Assembly (NCBI RefSeq): GCF_014648675.1
Contig: NZ_BMRO01000006.1
Span: 90,556-154,555 of the forward strand
Direction of reading: 5' to 3'
DNA length: 64,000 nt
From: Actinomadura livida
Lineage (GTDB): Bacteria > Actinomycetota > Actinomycetes > Streptosporangiales > Streptosporangiaceae
Made by a program: the position numbers and the translations under genes. The notes below the pieces were generated by a model. That model worked only from the letters and a program-made list of their open reading frames with translations. It had not been told where the DNA came from and did no database searches. Position 1 is the first letter of the stretch. The number at the start of each line of letters is the position of its first letter. This document shows positions 49,605 through 58,009 of the stretch, piece after piece.

Positions 49605-50770
49605 CGCGGCAACCCCAGGCTCTGTGTGGCGATGATGTCGAGCTGGATCTCGTTGGCGCCGCCGCCGAACCGCCATACCGGCGACGACTGGAGCCCGTGT
49701 TCGAGGTGGCCGTGCGCCGGGGCGTGCTCGGAGCCGTGGGCGATCGTCCCGCGCTCGCCGATCAGGTCGAGCCCGGTGTCGCAGATGCGCTGCCTCAGCT
49801 CGCCCCACCAGATCTTGTTGGCCGACGCCTCGGCCTGCGGCACGCGTCCCTCGGCGAGGATCCGGGCCCCCCGCAGGGCGAACAGCCGGCAGATCTCGAC
49901 GTCGACGGCGAGTTCGCCCATCGCCACCTGCAGCGCGTGCGCCTCGGGCGTGTCGCCGTCCAGCAGGCCGCTCTCCTCGGCCCAGCCGCGGAGTTGGCGC
50001 AGCTCCCAGCGCGGTTCGTTGTGGAAGAACATCCGCTCGAAGTTGAGCACGCAGACGACGACGGCCCAGCCCTCGTTCTCCTCGCCGATCCGCCAGTCCT
50101 CGTGGACGCGGACGTCGTCGAGGAACACCGCGTTGGTGCGCTCCCCGCCCTGCGTGAGGATCGGCTGGATCGTGATGCCCGGCGCGTCCATCGGGAGGAC
50201 GAACAGGGTGATCCCCCGGTGCCTGTCCTCCTGCGCCCCGGTGCGGGCGGCCAGCCACAGATGGGTGGCGACGGACGCCCCGGTCGTCCAGATCTTCTGG
50301 CCGTTGATGACGTACTCGTCGCCGTCCTTCACGGCCCGCGTGCGCAGCGACCCGAGATCGCTGCCCGCGTCGGGCTCGCTGTAGCCGATCGCGAACTCGC
50401 GCTCGGCCGCCAGGATCGGGGGGAGGAGTTCGCGCTTGTGCTTCTCGTTGCCCATCAGCGCGATCGTGGGGCCGATCGAGTTGAGCGTGAGCAGGCCGTT
50501 GGGGAGCCGGCGGTCGTAGAGCTCCTCGCAGAACAGCCACTGCTCGATCCACCCGAGCCCGCGGCCGCCGTACTCCGCCGGCCAGGAGACGCCCAGCCAC
50601 CCGTCGGCGGCCAGCCGTTTCAGGAACCGGCGGCCGTTCTCCCGGGGCTGCATCGGATCCTCGATGTTCTCCGCGCGGGTCGCCTCGACGAGCTCCGGGT
50701 CGAGGCCGTCGAGGTAAGCGCGCAACTCCGCCAGGAAGTCCAGGTGCTCGGGGCCCACCACTTCTCGCAT
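49601..50770 (-). CDS. Acyl-CoA dehydrogenase, FAD-binding partner subunit
   Basis: A 389-residue acyl-CoA dehydrogenase with the canonical GYSEPDAGSDLGSLRTRAVK block, WTTGASVATHLWLAART and FGGGANEIQLDIIATQSLGL at the C-terminus. It lies first in an operon with its divergent partner and an SDR. The ATG at 50770 has no SD and lies directly at the predicted transcription start (TTGACT-18-TAGCCT, 50807-50778), so the mRNA is probably leaderless. The -35 overlaps an operator shared with three other promoters in the island. Confidence 0.92.
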   Translation of the reverse strand: MREVVGPEHLDFLAELRAYLDGLDPELVEATRAENIEDPMQPRENGRRFLKRLAADGWLGVSWPAEYGGRGLGWIEQWLFCEELYDRRLPNGLLTLNSIGPTIALMGNEKHKRELLPPILAAEREFAIGYSEPDAGSDLGSLRTRAVKDGDEYVINGQKIWTTGASVATHLWLAARTGAQEDRHRGITLFVLPMDAPGITIQPILTQGGERTNAVFLDDVRVHEDWRIGEENEGWAVVVCVLNFERMFFHNEPRWELRQLRGWAEESGLLDGDTPEAHALQVAMGELAVDVEICRLFALRGARILAEGRVPQAEASANKIWWGELRQRICDTGLDLIGERGTIAHGSEHAPAHGHLEHGLQSSPVWRFGGGANEIQLDIIATQSLGLPR

Positions 50771-50777
50771 GCAGGAG

Positions 50778-50823
50778 AGGCTAAGGCGCGCCCCGAGCCT
50801 TAGTCAACCGAATGGTCGGTTAA
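50778..50823 (-). promoter_or_regulatory. Operator A and promoter of the acyl-CoA dehydrogenase operon
   Basis: Operator AACCGAATGGTCGGTTAA (50806-50823) shares the ACCrAmTrr-YGGTT pattern with three other sites in the island. On the minus strand TTGACT (50807-50802) and TAGCCT (50783-50778) form a promoter with an 18-base spacer, and the RNA start falls at the ATG (50770). Confidence 0.65.
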
Positions 50824-50980
50824 GCGGTGCCGACACTTGCGCCCCCGCCGGGGCTCTGACTCGGCGGTCGCAGCCTGGCTGCGCACCCGGTTCGCGATTC
50901 GACGCCGAGGCTCGGCACCTCGCGAACCACACGGTGAGCTGCCGACCGGTCACGCGCGTGAGCCCACCACCTGCAGAGAC

Positions 50981-51010
50981 TTGTCAACCAACTAATCGGT
51001 TGGATATACA
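50981..51010 (+). promoter_or_regulatory. Operator B and promoter of the hydratase-synthetase operon
   Basis: TTGTCA (50981-50986) and TATACA (51005-51010) form a good promoter with an 18-base spacer. The 18-base operator AACCAACTAATCGGTTGG (50986-51003) fills the space between the two boxes, a layout expected for a repressor. Confidence 0.75.
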
Positions 51011-51048
51011 GGGGATTGTCGGTGGCGGCGGCGGAGGCGGGGTGGCTT

Positions 51049-51840
51049 GTGATCGCGGAACCGCAGGTCGTCGTCGGCATCGATGGCTCGGTGGCGGAGC
51101 TGATCCTCAACCGGCCGCGCAGGCTGAACGCGATCACCGAAGAGATGCTGCTGGCCATCGAGGACGGCATCGACCTCATCGAGGCGCGGCGGTCGGTCAG
51201 GGCCCTCGTCGTCCGCGGCGAAGGCCGCGCCTTCTGCGCCGGCGCCGACCTGGCGGCGGCCGGGGCCCGGCTCGACGCCGCCGGTGAACTCGCGGGGCAC
51301 GCCGCGATCTGGCGACGCGTCCTCCAACGGCTCGAATCGTCGCCCGTTCCCTCCATCGCGGCCGTGCACGGCGTCGCGGTGGCCGGCGGCCTCGAGCTGA
51401 CGCTGGCGTGCGACATGGTCGCCATGGCCGCTGACGCGAGGATCGGCGACGGCCACGCGAAGTGGGGCCTGGTCCCCTCCGGAGGAGCGACCCAGCGGCT
51501 GCCCCGGACCACGGGGAAGCGGCACGCCTCGTGGCTGCTCTTCAGCGGCGAGCTCGTCGACGCCCGGGAGGCGCTGGCCATCGGCCTCGTGAACGCCGTC
51601 GTCCCTCCGGAAGAGCTGCTCGATCACGCACGCGGCATGGCCCGCACGATCGCCCGCCGGAGCCCGGCGGCCGTCGCGTCCATGAAGCGGGCGGTACGGG
51701 ACGGGCTCGACGGGGCCGCCCTTGACGCGGGGCTCGAACTGGAATCCCGGCTTCTGCAAGAGCACCGGCACCGGCCCGACATGAAGATCGGGCAGACCGC
51801 GTTCACCTCCCGCTCGGATCCCCGCTTCCCCGACCGCTGA
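51049..51840 (+). CDS. Enoyl-CoA hydratase/isomerase
   Basis: A 263-residue crotonase: AELILNRPRRLNAITEEMLL, oxyanion-hole segments AFCAGADLAA and HGVAVAGGLELTLACD, and the C-terminal RSPAAVASMKRAVRDGLDGA. GTG at 51049 with GGAGG eleven bases upstream is chosen. In-frame TTG 51016 and GTG 51022 lie at or next to the transcription start. The usual second catalytic Glu region reads HAKWGLVPSGGATQRLPRTT, acceptable for the superfamily. It is followed after 143 bases by an acyl-CoA synthetase on the same strand. Confidence 0.9.
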   Translation: MIAEPQVVVGIDGSVAELILNRPRRLNAITEEMLLAIEDGIDLIEARRSVRALVVRGEGRAFCAGADLAAAGARLDAAGELAGHAAIWRRVLQRLESSPVPSIAAVHGVAVAGGLELTLACDMVAMAADARIGDGHAKWGLVPSGGATQRLPRTTGKRHASWLLFSGELVDAREALAIGLVNAVVPPEELLDHARGMARTIARRSPAAVASMKRAVRDGLDGAALDAGLELESRLLQEHRHRPDMKIGQTAFTSRSDPRFPDR

Positions 51841-51850
51841 CGCCTTCCAG

Positions 51851-51918
51851 CCCGCACGCACCACGACCCCGCACGCACCACGACCCCGCACGCACCACGA
51901 CCCCGCACGCACCACGAC
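51851..51918. repeat. Four tandem copies of a 17-base unit
   Basis: The unit CCCGCACGCACCACGAC is repeated four times without a mismatch, filling most of the 143-base gap between the hydratase and synthetase genes. It is noncoding on the plus strand. Its length (68 bases) is not a multiple of a helical turn per unit, and no symmetry is visible. Confidence 0.95.
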
Positions 51919-51983
51919 ATGGACCGCGCCCGAGCGCCGGGGCCGCGCGGCACCGGCTTCGGCACCGACATTGAGGAACGACC

Positions 51984-53549
51984 GTGCAAGAAGCGAACTT
52001 TCCCCGGCTGCTGATCCCCGTCGTCGAGCGCCAGCCCGACCGCCTCGCGGTGATCGGGGCGTACGACGGCGGCTACCGGGCCACCTACGCGGAGCACCTC
52101 GACCGGGTCCTGCGGCTCAAGGCGGCCTTCGGGCGCGAGCTGTCGCTCGCCAAGGACGACCGCTTCGCCGTCCTCGCCGGCAACAGCCACCGCTACCTCG
52201 AACTCTGGCACGCGGCGCTGTTCGGCGCCGGGGTGATCAACCCGCTGAACCCCCGGCTGGCCGCGGCGGAGCTGGAGTTCATCCTGCGGGACTCGCGCAC
52301 GCGGGTCATCTTCGCCGACAGCGAGCACGCACCGGTGGCGGAGCGCCTCCGGTCGACCACCGGCATCGAGAAGGTCGTCCTGCTCGACGACGGCGACCTC
52401 CCGCACGACATGCGCTACGAGGATCTCCTCTCCGCGCACGCCCCCGCGGCCGCGGACGAGCCGGACGAGGACGACGTGGTCGTGCTCATGTACACCGGCG
52501 GCACGACCGGGACCCCCAAGGGGGTGCTCCTCCAGCAGCGGGCCCAGGTCTCGACGATCTACCACATGGACTTCATGTACCGGTACTTCAGCCACGACGA
52601 CGTGTGCCTGCTCAACACCCCGATGTTCCACGTCGCCGGCTGCCTGGGGACCATGGGCACACCGGCGGCGGGGAACGTGGCCCTCATCCAGAGGTCGTTC
52701 GACCCGGCGAGCACCATCGCCGCGGTGGAGGAGCACGAGGTCACCCTCCTCGGCCTCGTCCCCACCATGCTCTCCATGCTGCTCACCCACCCGGACTTCA
52801 CGCCCGAGAAGTTCCGCACCGTGCGCGGCGTCGCCTACGGCGGGTCCCCGATGCCCGAGGCGCTGATCCGGCGGGTGCTGGAGGTCTTCCCGGGCGCGGA
52901 GCTCTTCCAGGTGTACGGAATGACGGAGATGGCGGCCGTCCTGACGTGCCTGCGCACCGCGGACCACCGCGGGGAGCGCGCGCGGTCCGCCGGGCGGGCG
53001 CTTCCGGGGGTGCGCGTCGAGGTGCGCGACCCCGAGTCGGGGCGCCCGGTGCCGCGGGGCGGGGTCGGCGAGGTGGTCGCCCGCTCCGGCAGCGCGATGC
53101 TCGGCTACTGGGAGCGGCCGGAGGAGACCGGCCGCGCGTTCCGGGACGGCTGGTACCGCACCGGCGACATGGGCTACCTGGACGACGACGGCTACCTGTT
53201 CCTCACCGACCGGCTCAAGGACATGATCATCTCCGGTGGCGAGAACGTGTACTCGACGGAGGTCGAGAACGTCCTGGCGAGCCATCCCGCCGTGCAGCAG
53301 GTGGCCGTGATCGGCGTCCCGTCGGAGGCGTGGGGGGAGGCGGTCCACGCCGTGGTGGTCGTACGGGACGGCCACGAGGTGACCGAGGAGGAGCTGATCG
53401 GGCACGCGCGCGAGCGGCTTGCCGGGTACAAGGTGCCCAAGTCCGTGGAGCTGCGCACCGAGCCGCTGCCGATGTCGGCGGCGCTCAAGGTGCTCAAGCG
53501 CGAGCTGCGCGAGGAGTACCGGGCCAGGGAAAAGTCCACGCGGAAGTGA
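51984..53549 (+). CDS. Acyl-CoA synthetase (AMP-binding, FadD-like)
   Basis: A 521-residue adenylate-forming ligase that activates a carboxylic acid to its CoA thioester. P-loop YTGGTTGTPKG at 170-180, FQVYGMTEMAAV, adenosine-binding GDMGYLDDDGYLFLTDRLKD, ENVYSTEVENVLASHPAVQQ and the C-terminal catalytic Lys region PMSAALKVLKRELRE are intact. GTG at 51984 follows GAGGAACGACC. It is the second gene after operator B. Substrate size or type cannot be read directly. Confidence 0.92.
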   Translation: MQEANFPRLLIPVVERQPDRLAVIGAYDGGYRATYAEHLDRVLRLKAAFGRELSLAKDDRFAVLAGNSHRYLELWHAALFGAGVINPLNPRLAAAELEFILRDSRTRVIFADSEHAPVAERLRSTTGIEKVVLLDDGDLPHDMRYEDLLSAHAPAAADEPDEDDVVVLMYTGGTTGTPKGVLLQQRAQVSTIYHMDFMYRYFSHDDVCLLNTPMFHVAGCLGTMGTPAAGNVALIQRSFDPASTIAAVEEHEVTLLGLVPTMLSMLLTHPDFTPEKFRTVRGVAYGGSPMPEALIRRVLEVFPGAELFQVYGMTEMAAVLTCLRTADHRGERARSAGRALPGVRVEVRDPESGRPVPRGGVGEVVARSGSAMLGYWERPEETGRAFRDGWYRTGDMGYLDDDGYLFLTDRLKDMIISGGENVYSTEVENVLASHPAVQQVAVIGVPSEAWGEAVHAVVVVRDGHEVTEEELIGHARERLAGYKVPKSVELRTEPLPMSAALKVLKRELREEYRAREKSTRK

Positions 53550-53551
53550 GA

Positions 53552-53584
53552 AGCGTGGCCCCGGGCTCTGCCCGGGGCCACGCT
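53552..53584. terminator. Perfect 14-bp bidirectional hairpin
   Basis: AGCGTGGCCCCGGG (53552-53565) pairs perfectly with 53571-53584 around the loop CTCTG. It starts right after the synthetase stop and ends 17 bases before the stop of the convergent Rieske gene, so it can end both transcripts. Confidence 0.85.
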
Positions 53585-53600
53585 CGTGGGGGCTGCCTCG

Positions 53601-54677
53601 TCAGGTGAGGTTGTGCTCGTACTCGGGGACGACGAAGGAGCCGGGCTTGCGGACGTCCCCCTCGATCGTCTTCCCGTCGACGTACGGCGCGTCGGAGTAG
53701 AACTGCTTCGACCACCGCCGGAACCGCCCGTAGTACAGGTCCTCGCCGCCGGCGAACGGGGGGTGCTCCACGTAGCGCTGGTTCTCCCAGATCGCGAAGT
53801 CCCGGCGGATCTGGACGTTCTGGAACTCGATCATCTTCTTCGCCCGGCCCGTCGGCTCGTCCGAGTCGCTGCCCGGCTCGCGGGTCACCGAGATCGTGCA
53901 GAAGATCTGGGAGTGCTCCCTGTCGACGGGGGTCGTCGCGGTCAGCTGGTTGTTGACCATGTCGTCGATGTGGAACCGGGCGTTGGACAGGCCCAGTCCC
54001 CAGGCCTCCGTCTCCGTCTCGCCGTCGACCGGGCCGTTCGGGGTCAGCCAGGTCGCGGGACGCCCGTACCCGAACCAGTAGCCGATGCGGGTGTGCAGGT
54101 AGTGCTTCTCCTCCTTCCAGAGGAGCGGCCGGCCGGGCTGGCCGGCGCCGTGCACGACGGGGAAGTGGAAGTAGTCGGGGGTGTTCTCGACCGGCGACTG
54201 CACGACGATCCGGCGGATGCCGACGTGGTCGGCGCCGTAGGGGTAGATCGGATAGTTGTTCACCTGGTCGCCGAACTCCGGTATGCCCGGCCACTCCCAG
54301 AACGGCTCGCGGCCGAACGCGTCGTACCAGGTCAGGATGATCCCCTGCACCTCGCGCGTCTGCCGGCGGCCGAGCCCGACCCGGCGGGTCGCCGCGGGCG
54401 CGTAGGGGATCTCGTGCAGCTCGCCGTCGGCGGTGAACCGCCAGTCGTGGAACGGGCAGGCGATGCACTCCCCGCGGACCCTGCCGCCGTGGCCCAGGTG
54501 GGCGCCCAGGTGCGGGCAGTGCGCGTCCAGCAGCGAGACCTCACCGCCCTCGGTGCGGAAGAGGACGAGGTCCTCGTCGAAGTACTTGACCGGACGCACA
54601 TCGCCCGGCGCCAGTTCCTCGGAGTACCCGATCTGGTACCACCCGGTCGGGAAGACGTCGTAGGGCCAATCCTTCAT
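53601..54677 (-). CDS. Rieske non-haem iron oxygenase, KshA-like
   Basis: A 358-residue oxygenase component. The Rieske [2Fe-2S] ligands are Cys54-x-His56 in HCPHLG and Cys74-x2-His77 in CPFHDW. The mononuclear iron site is in ENTPDYFHFPVVHGAG with Asn, Asp and two His. The spacing and the LDAHCPHLGAHL...ACPFHDWRF pattern resemble KshA, the 3-ketosteroid 9-alpha-hydroxylase, and related hydroxylases. No reductase partner is adjacent. ATG at 54677 has GGAG upstream. Operator C lies 23 bases before it. A steroid or polycyclic terpenoid substrate is a reasonable inference. Confidence 0.9.
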   Translation of the reverse strand: MKDWPYDVFPTGWYQIGYSEELAPGDVRPVKYFDEDLVLFRTEGGEVSLLDAHCPHLGAHLGHGGRVRGECIACPFHDWRFTADGELHEIPYAPAATRRVGLGRRQTREVQGIILTWYDAFGREPFWEWPGIPEFGDQVNNYPIYPYGADHVGIRRIVVQSPVENTPDYFHFPVVHGAGQPGRPLLWKEEKHYLHTRIGYWFGYGRPATWLTPNGPVDGETETEAWGLGLSNARFHIDDMVNNQLTATTPVDREHSQIFCTISVTREPGSDSDEPTGRAKKMIEFQNVQIRRDFAIWENQRYVEHPPFAGGEDLYYGRFRRWSKQFYSDAPYVDGKTIEGDVRKPGSFVVPEYEHNLT

Positions 54678-54699
54678 CAGCGGGCTCCGATCGCGTTGA

Positions 54700-54717
54700 T
54701 ACCAACTAACTGGTTGG
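54700..54717 (-). promoter_or_regulatory. Operator C upstream of the Rieske oxygenase
   Basis: TACCAACTAACTGGTTGG, with perfect ACCAAC/GTTGGT arms extended by one base, lies just ahead of the Rieske gene. It matches operator D at 17 of 18 bases and operator B at 15. I cannot place a convincing -35/-10 pair around it. Confidence 0.72.
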
Positions 54718-54762
54718 TTAAGTGAAACAAGCGGGGAGGCGGCGAGTCAAGCGGGACCGCGC

Positions 54763-55692
54763 TCAGTCCCAGGGGTCGGGCAGCCCGGGCACCGGCTCCG
54801 GCCGCTCGGGGCCGGGCACGCGGGCGACGTGCTCGAGCAGCCCGAAGCCGGTCCTCCCGGCCCGCACGAAGTCGAACGGCGTGTACCCGACCCTGACCCA
54901 CGTGTCCGAGCCGCCGCCGGGCCGCAGGAACGCCACGTGCTGGTAGCCCTCCGAATGCCGCGGCGCACCGGTGACCACGGTCGCCGCCCCCAGCTCACAC
55001 GTGACGTCCCACGGGACGCCGCGCTCCGGGCCCGCCACCCGGATCTCCCGGACGTCCAGCCGCTTCATCGCGTTGTGAAGCTGGAGCGCCGCCAGCCGCC
55101 CGTCCGCCACCGCCTCGGTGCGGGCGGCGTAGAGGCCGGAGTCGTCCTGGAACACCGCGTGGACGCGCGATCCGGCGCGGACGGCGGTGCTCGCGAACGG
55201 GCTCCGGCTCGACCACGCCTGGCCTGAGACCCGGTGGATCACACTGCCCACCGCGAGGGTGCCGGTGAGGCGGTGGGCCTGGGCGGTCACCGGCGTCCCG
55301 CCTGCGGTCGCGTCCCCGAGCCGCGCCGGCGGCGCCAGCGGTGCCAGCGCGACGTCGAGGCGCAGGGGGATCCGGCCCGCCCGCCGGGGCCGCTCGGTCC
55401 CGCCCAGTTCCACGGGCTCGCCCGCTTCCCGGGCGGCGACCGCGATCCGCAGCGCGGAGCGGCCGGCGGCCTCCGCGGACGACATGTCGAAGTCGTGCCG
55501 GCCGCCGTCCGGTCCCGTTTCGGACCACAAGGTCTGGCCGGAGTCCAGGAAGGCCACCACCCGGGCCGTCCGGGTCCGCCCCTCCCCGCGGACGGACACC
55601 GAGATCACCGCGCCCGGGTCCGCGCACACGAACACCCAGTCGCGGTGCGGGGCGGCGGTCTCCGGTTCTGCGGGCGGGGCATCATGCAGCAT
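54763..55692 (-). CDS. Hypothetical protein, beta-rich
   Basis: Not recognised. The 309-residue product is rich in beta-prone stretches (WVFVCADPGAVISVSVRGEG; LRLDVALAPLAPPARLGDAT; GTLAVGSVIHRVSGQAWSSR; VRVGYTPFDFV). The internal layout suggests two lipocalin- or AttH-like halves, similar in style to proteins found beside steroid and terpenoid genes, but this is a guess. No signal peptide or membrane helix. ATG at 55692; it starts 12 bases from operator D, which it shares with the divergent PPOX gene. Confidence 0.7.
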   Translation of the reverse strand: MLHDAPPAEPETAAPHRDWVFVCADPGAVISVSVRGEGRTRTARVVAFLDSGQTLWSETGPDGGRHDFDMSSAEAAGRSALRIAVAAREAGEPVELGGTERPRRAGRIPLRLDVALAPLAPPARLGDATAGGTPVTAQAHRLTGTLAVGSVIHRVSGQAWSSRSPFASTAVRAGSRVHAVFQDDSGLYAARTEAVADGRLAALQLHNAMKRLDVREIRVAGPERGVPWDVTCELGAATVVTGAPRHSEGYQHVAFLRPGGGSDTWVRVGYTPFDFVRAGRTGFGLLEHVARVPGPERPEPVPGLPDPWD

Positions 55693-55702
55693 GCGGGCCA
55701 GG

Positions 55703-55732
55703 TTACCAACTAACCGGTTGGCTGGCTACAAT
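55703..55732 (+). promoter_or_regulatory. Operator D and promoter of the PPOX gene
   Basis: Operator TACCAACTAACCGGTTGG (55704-55721) lies between TTACCA (55703-55708) and TACAAT (55727-55732), 18 bases apart. The arrangement is the same as at operator B. The divergent hypothetical gene starts at 55692, so the site may control both directions. Confidence 0.72.
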
Positions 55733-55793
55733 GCTCCGGAGCCGTACCGCCCGCCGGGGCGGCGGCCGCACCCGACGAGGAGGGGACCACGCC

Positions 55794-56237
55794 ATGGGCA
55801 TCTCACTCAGCCCCGAGGAACGTCAGGAGCTGTTCGGCACGCATGGCGAAGCCGTCCTGGCCACGACGGCTCCGAGCGGGGCCCCGCTGCCGCTGCCCGT
55901 CTGGTACGTCGTGCTGGACGGCGAGATCTTCGTCAGGACGCCGAGCCGCGCCAAGAGGCTGCGTCACATCGCGAAGGACCCGACCGTCGGCTTCCTCGTA
56001 CACGACGGCGTTCGGTGGAGCGAACTCCGCGGAGTACTGCACACGGCGAACGCGGAGTTCGTCTCCGACGCCGGCACGGTGGCCGAGGTCGAGCGGGCGC
56101 TGGCCGAGCGGTTCGCCGAAAGGCTGCCGCCGCCGCTCCCCGGTCCGGTGGCCGAGCGGTACGACGACTCGGTGGTCCTGCGCGTGGTGCCGCTGCGGGA
56201 GCCGGTCTCCTGGGACAACCGCAAGATCAGGGTCTAG
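55794..56237 (+). CDS. PPOX/F420-type split-barrel flavoprotein
   Basis: A 147-residue pyridoxamine-5'-phosphate-oxidase-fold protein: EAVLATTAPSGAPLPLPVWY, VVLDGEIFVRTPSRAKRLRH, IAKDPTVGFLVHDG are classic for the family, which binds FMN, F420 or haem products. ATG at 55794 has GACGAGGAGGGG upstream. Its 3' end overlaps the convergent LLM gene by 11 bases. F420-linked reduction would match the neighbouring LLM-class enzyme, but cofactor choice is inferred. Confidence 0.85.
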   Translation: MGISLSPEERQELFGTHGEAVLATTAPSGAPLPLPVWYVVLDGEIFVRTPSRAKRLRHIAKDPTVGFLVHDGVRWSELRGVLHTANAEFVSDAGTVAEVERALAERFAERLPPPLPGPVAERYDDSVVLRVVPLREPVSWDNRKIRV

Positions 56238-57216
56238 TCCCCGGACGGGGCCCGAGCGCGAGGGCCCGGCGCCGCACGGCGGCCGGATCGGTGCCGATCA
56301 CCGACACCACCGGCACCGTGACGCCGGCGTCGGTGTACGCCGCGATCCCCGCCCGGACGTCCTCCTCGGTGCCGGTGAGGAACAGCTCGTCGATCACCGC
56401 GTCCGGCACGGCGGCCACGGCGGCGCGCCGGTCGCCCGCCCGCCAGGCCCGCCACATCGGCTCCAGCGCGGGCCCGCGGCCGAGCCAGCGGTGGTAGGCG
56501 CCGTAGACGCCGGTGCTCAGGTAGGCCGCCACGAGCGGCCGCGCCAGGTCGCGGGCCGCGCCGGGGTCCTCGGCGCAGACGGTGAAGAGACGCCCCACGA
56601 CCTCGGCCCCGGGGTTCGCGTCGAGCACGAAGGGGAGCACGGTGCGCACGTCGTCGGCGCTCAGCCAGTTGAGGATCACGCCGTCGCCCTCCGCGCCGGC
56701 CAGCCGCAGCATGCGCTCCCGGAGCGCGGCGACCAGGATCCGGGGCCGGTGCGGTGGCGTCCGCCCCAGGCGGAACCCGTCGATGCGGATGGTGTCCGAT
56801 TCGAACGTGACCCGCTCGCCCTCGAAGGCCCGCCGCAGGAACCGGATCGTGTCGCGCATCCTGCCGTAGGGCCGCTCGAACTCCGCGCCGTGCCACCGGG
56901 TGACCATGTTCTCGCTCGACGTGCCGATGCCGAGGCGGATCGGCGCGGCGCTCAGCTCGGCGAGGCCGAGCGCCTGCATCGCCAGCAGCGCGGGGCTGCG
57001 GGTGAAGACGCCGGCGATCGACGTCCCGACCCGGAGCCCGGGCCGGGACAGGGCCGCCACCGTCAGCGGGGCGAACGCGTCCGCGGCGGTCAGCTCGCTC
57101 GTCCAGACGTCGGTGTACCCCGCCGCGGCCACGTCCGCCAGGATGCCGGGCAGCTCGCCGAGGGGCTCCTCGCCGATCGGGAGGGTGAGCCCGATCCGCC
57201 TTGGTCCGGCCCCCAC
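56227..57216 (-). CDS. LLM-class flavin/F420-dependent oxidoreductase
   Basis: A 329-residue luciferase-like monooxygenase-fold protein: IGLTLPIGEEPLGELPGILA, GYTDVWTSELTAADAFAPLT, RVGTSIAGVFTRSPALLAMQ, RLGIGTSSENMVTRWHGAEF and ILVAALRERMLRLAGAEGDG. This subgroup in actinobacteria generally uses F420. GTG at 57216 lies four bases after the preceding gene. It is the last gene of a seven-gene minus-strand operon that begins beyond the right edge. Confidence 0.9.
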   Translation of the reverse strand: MGAGPRRIGLTLPIGEEPLGELPGILADVAAAGYTDVWTSELTAADAFAPLTVAALSRPGLRVGTSIAGVFTRSPALLAMQALGLAELSAAPIRLGIGTSSENMVTRWHGAEFERPYGRMRDTIRFLRRAFEGERVTFESDTIRIDGFRLGRTPPHRPRILVAALRERMLRLAGAEGDGVILNWLSADDVRTVLPFVLDANPGAEVVGRLFTVCAEDPGAARDLARPLVAAYLSTGVYGAYHRWLGRGPALEPMWRAWRAGDRRAAVAAVPDAVIDELFLTGTEEDVRAGIAAYTDAGVTVPVVSVIGTDPAAVRRRALALGPRPGTRP

Positions 57217-57220
57217 TCGC

Positions 57221-57997
57221 TCAGTCCCCCGCCCAGCGCGGCGCCCGCCGCTCGGCGAAGGCGCGGGGGCCCTCGGCCGAGTCCGGGTGCCGCCAGTGAT
57301 CCATGATCGCCTGCCAGCCCTCCTCCATCGACGTCCGCAGGAGCTTCGCCTCCAGCGACCGCAGGGCCTTGCGAGTGGCCGCGACGGCAGCCGGCGAGTT
57401 CGCCGCCACCAGAGCGGCCAGCTGGCGTGCGCGCGGGAGCAGGTCCGCGTCGGGGACGACCTCGCTGACCAGGTCGCACGCCAGCGCCCCGGCCGCGTCC
57501 AGCCGCTCGCTTCGGCCGAGGAGGGCCAGGCGCAGCAGTCGCGGGATGGGAACGCGGAGCGCCAGCGAGACCGGCTCGAGCGCGCTCACCTGCCCCACCG
57601 AGACGTGCGGGTCGACGAACGCCGCGGACTCCGCGGCGATCACGATGTCCGCGTCCGCCACGAAGTGCAGGCCGCCTCCGGCGCAGATCCCGTTGACGGC
57701 CACGATCACCGGCACGTCCAGGTGCGGTCCGGGCAGGAACGCCAGCTCGTCGTCCACGCCGGCTCCCCGTGGCCTGCGCTCGCCCTCCAGATCGCCCACG
57801 TCCGCTCCGGAGCAGAACGCGCGCCCGGTCCCGGTGAGGACCACGGCGCGGACCGACCGGTCCCGCGCGGTGCCGCGCCACAGTTCGGTCAGCTCACCGG
57901 TCATCGCCCGGTCGAACGCGTTCATCCGGTCCGGGCGGTTCAGTGCCACGTGCAGGACGGGCCCGTCGGCGTGCACCGCGATGGTCTCGTAGCTCAA
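57221..57997 (-). CDS. Enoyl-CoA hydratase/isomerase
   Basis: A 258-residue crotonase: LHVALNRPDRMNAFDRAMTG, AFCSGADVGDLEGE, NGICAGGGLHFVADADIVIA, and NSPAAVAATRKALRSLEAKL. Oxyanion-hole glycines are intact. The start is TTG at 57997, preceded by AAGGGG; no ATG or GTG stands at suitable distance, so a rare TTG start is likely. It lies 12 bases after the acyl-CoA dehydrogenase stop. Confidence 0.9.
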   Translation of the reverse strand: MSYETIAVHADGPVLHVALNRPDRMNAFDRAMTGELTELWRGTARDRSVRAVVLTGTGRAFCSGADVGDLEGERRPRGAGVDDELAFLPGPHLDVPVIVAVNGICAGGGLHFVADADIVIAAESAAFVDPHVSVGQVSALEPVSLALRVPIPRLLRLALLGRSERLDAAGALACDLVSEVVPDADLLPRARQLAALVAANSPAAVAATRKALRSLEAKLLRTSMEEGWQAIMDHWRHPDSAEGPRAFAERRAPRWAGD

Positions 57998-58009
57998 TGT
58001 CGTGCCCCT

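Noticed and set aside
52000..53405. 593-codon minus-strand frame with SWCVRGRGACGVVV repeats
   Set aside because: It is the antisense of the synthetase and of the 17-base tandem repeat; the peptide repeat only mirrors the DNA repeat.
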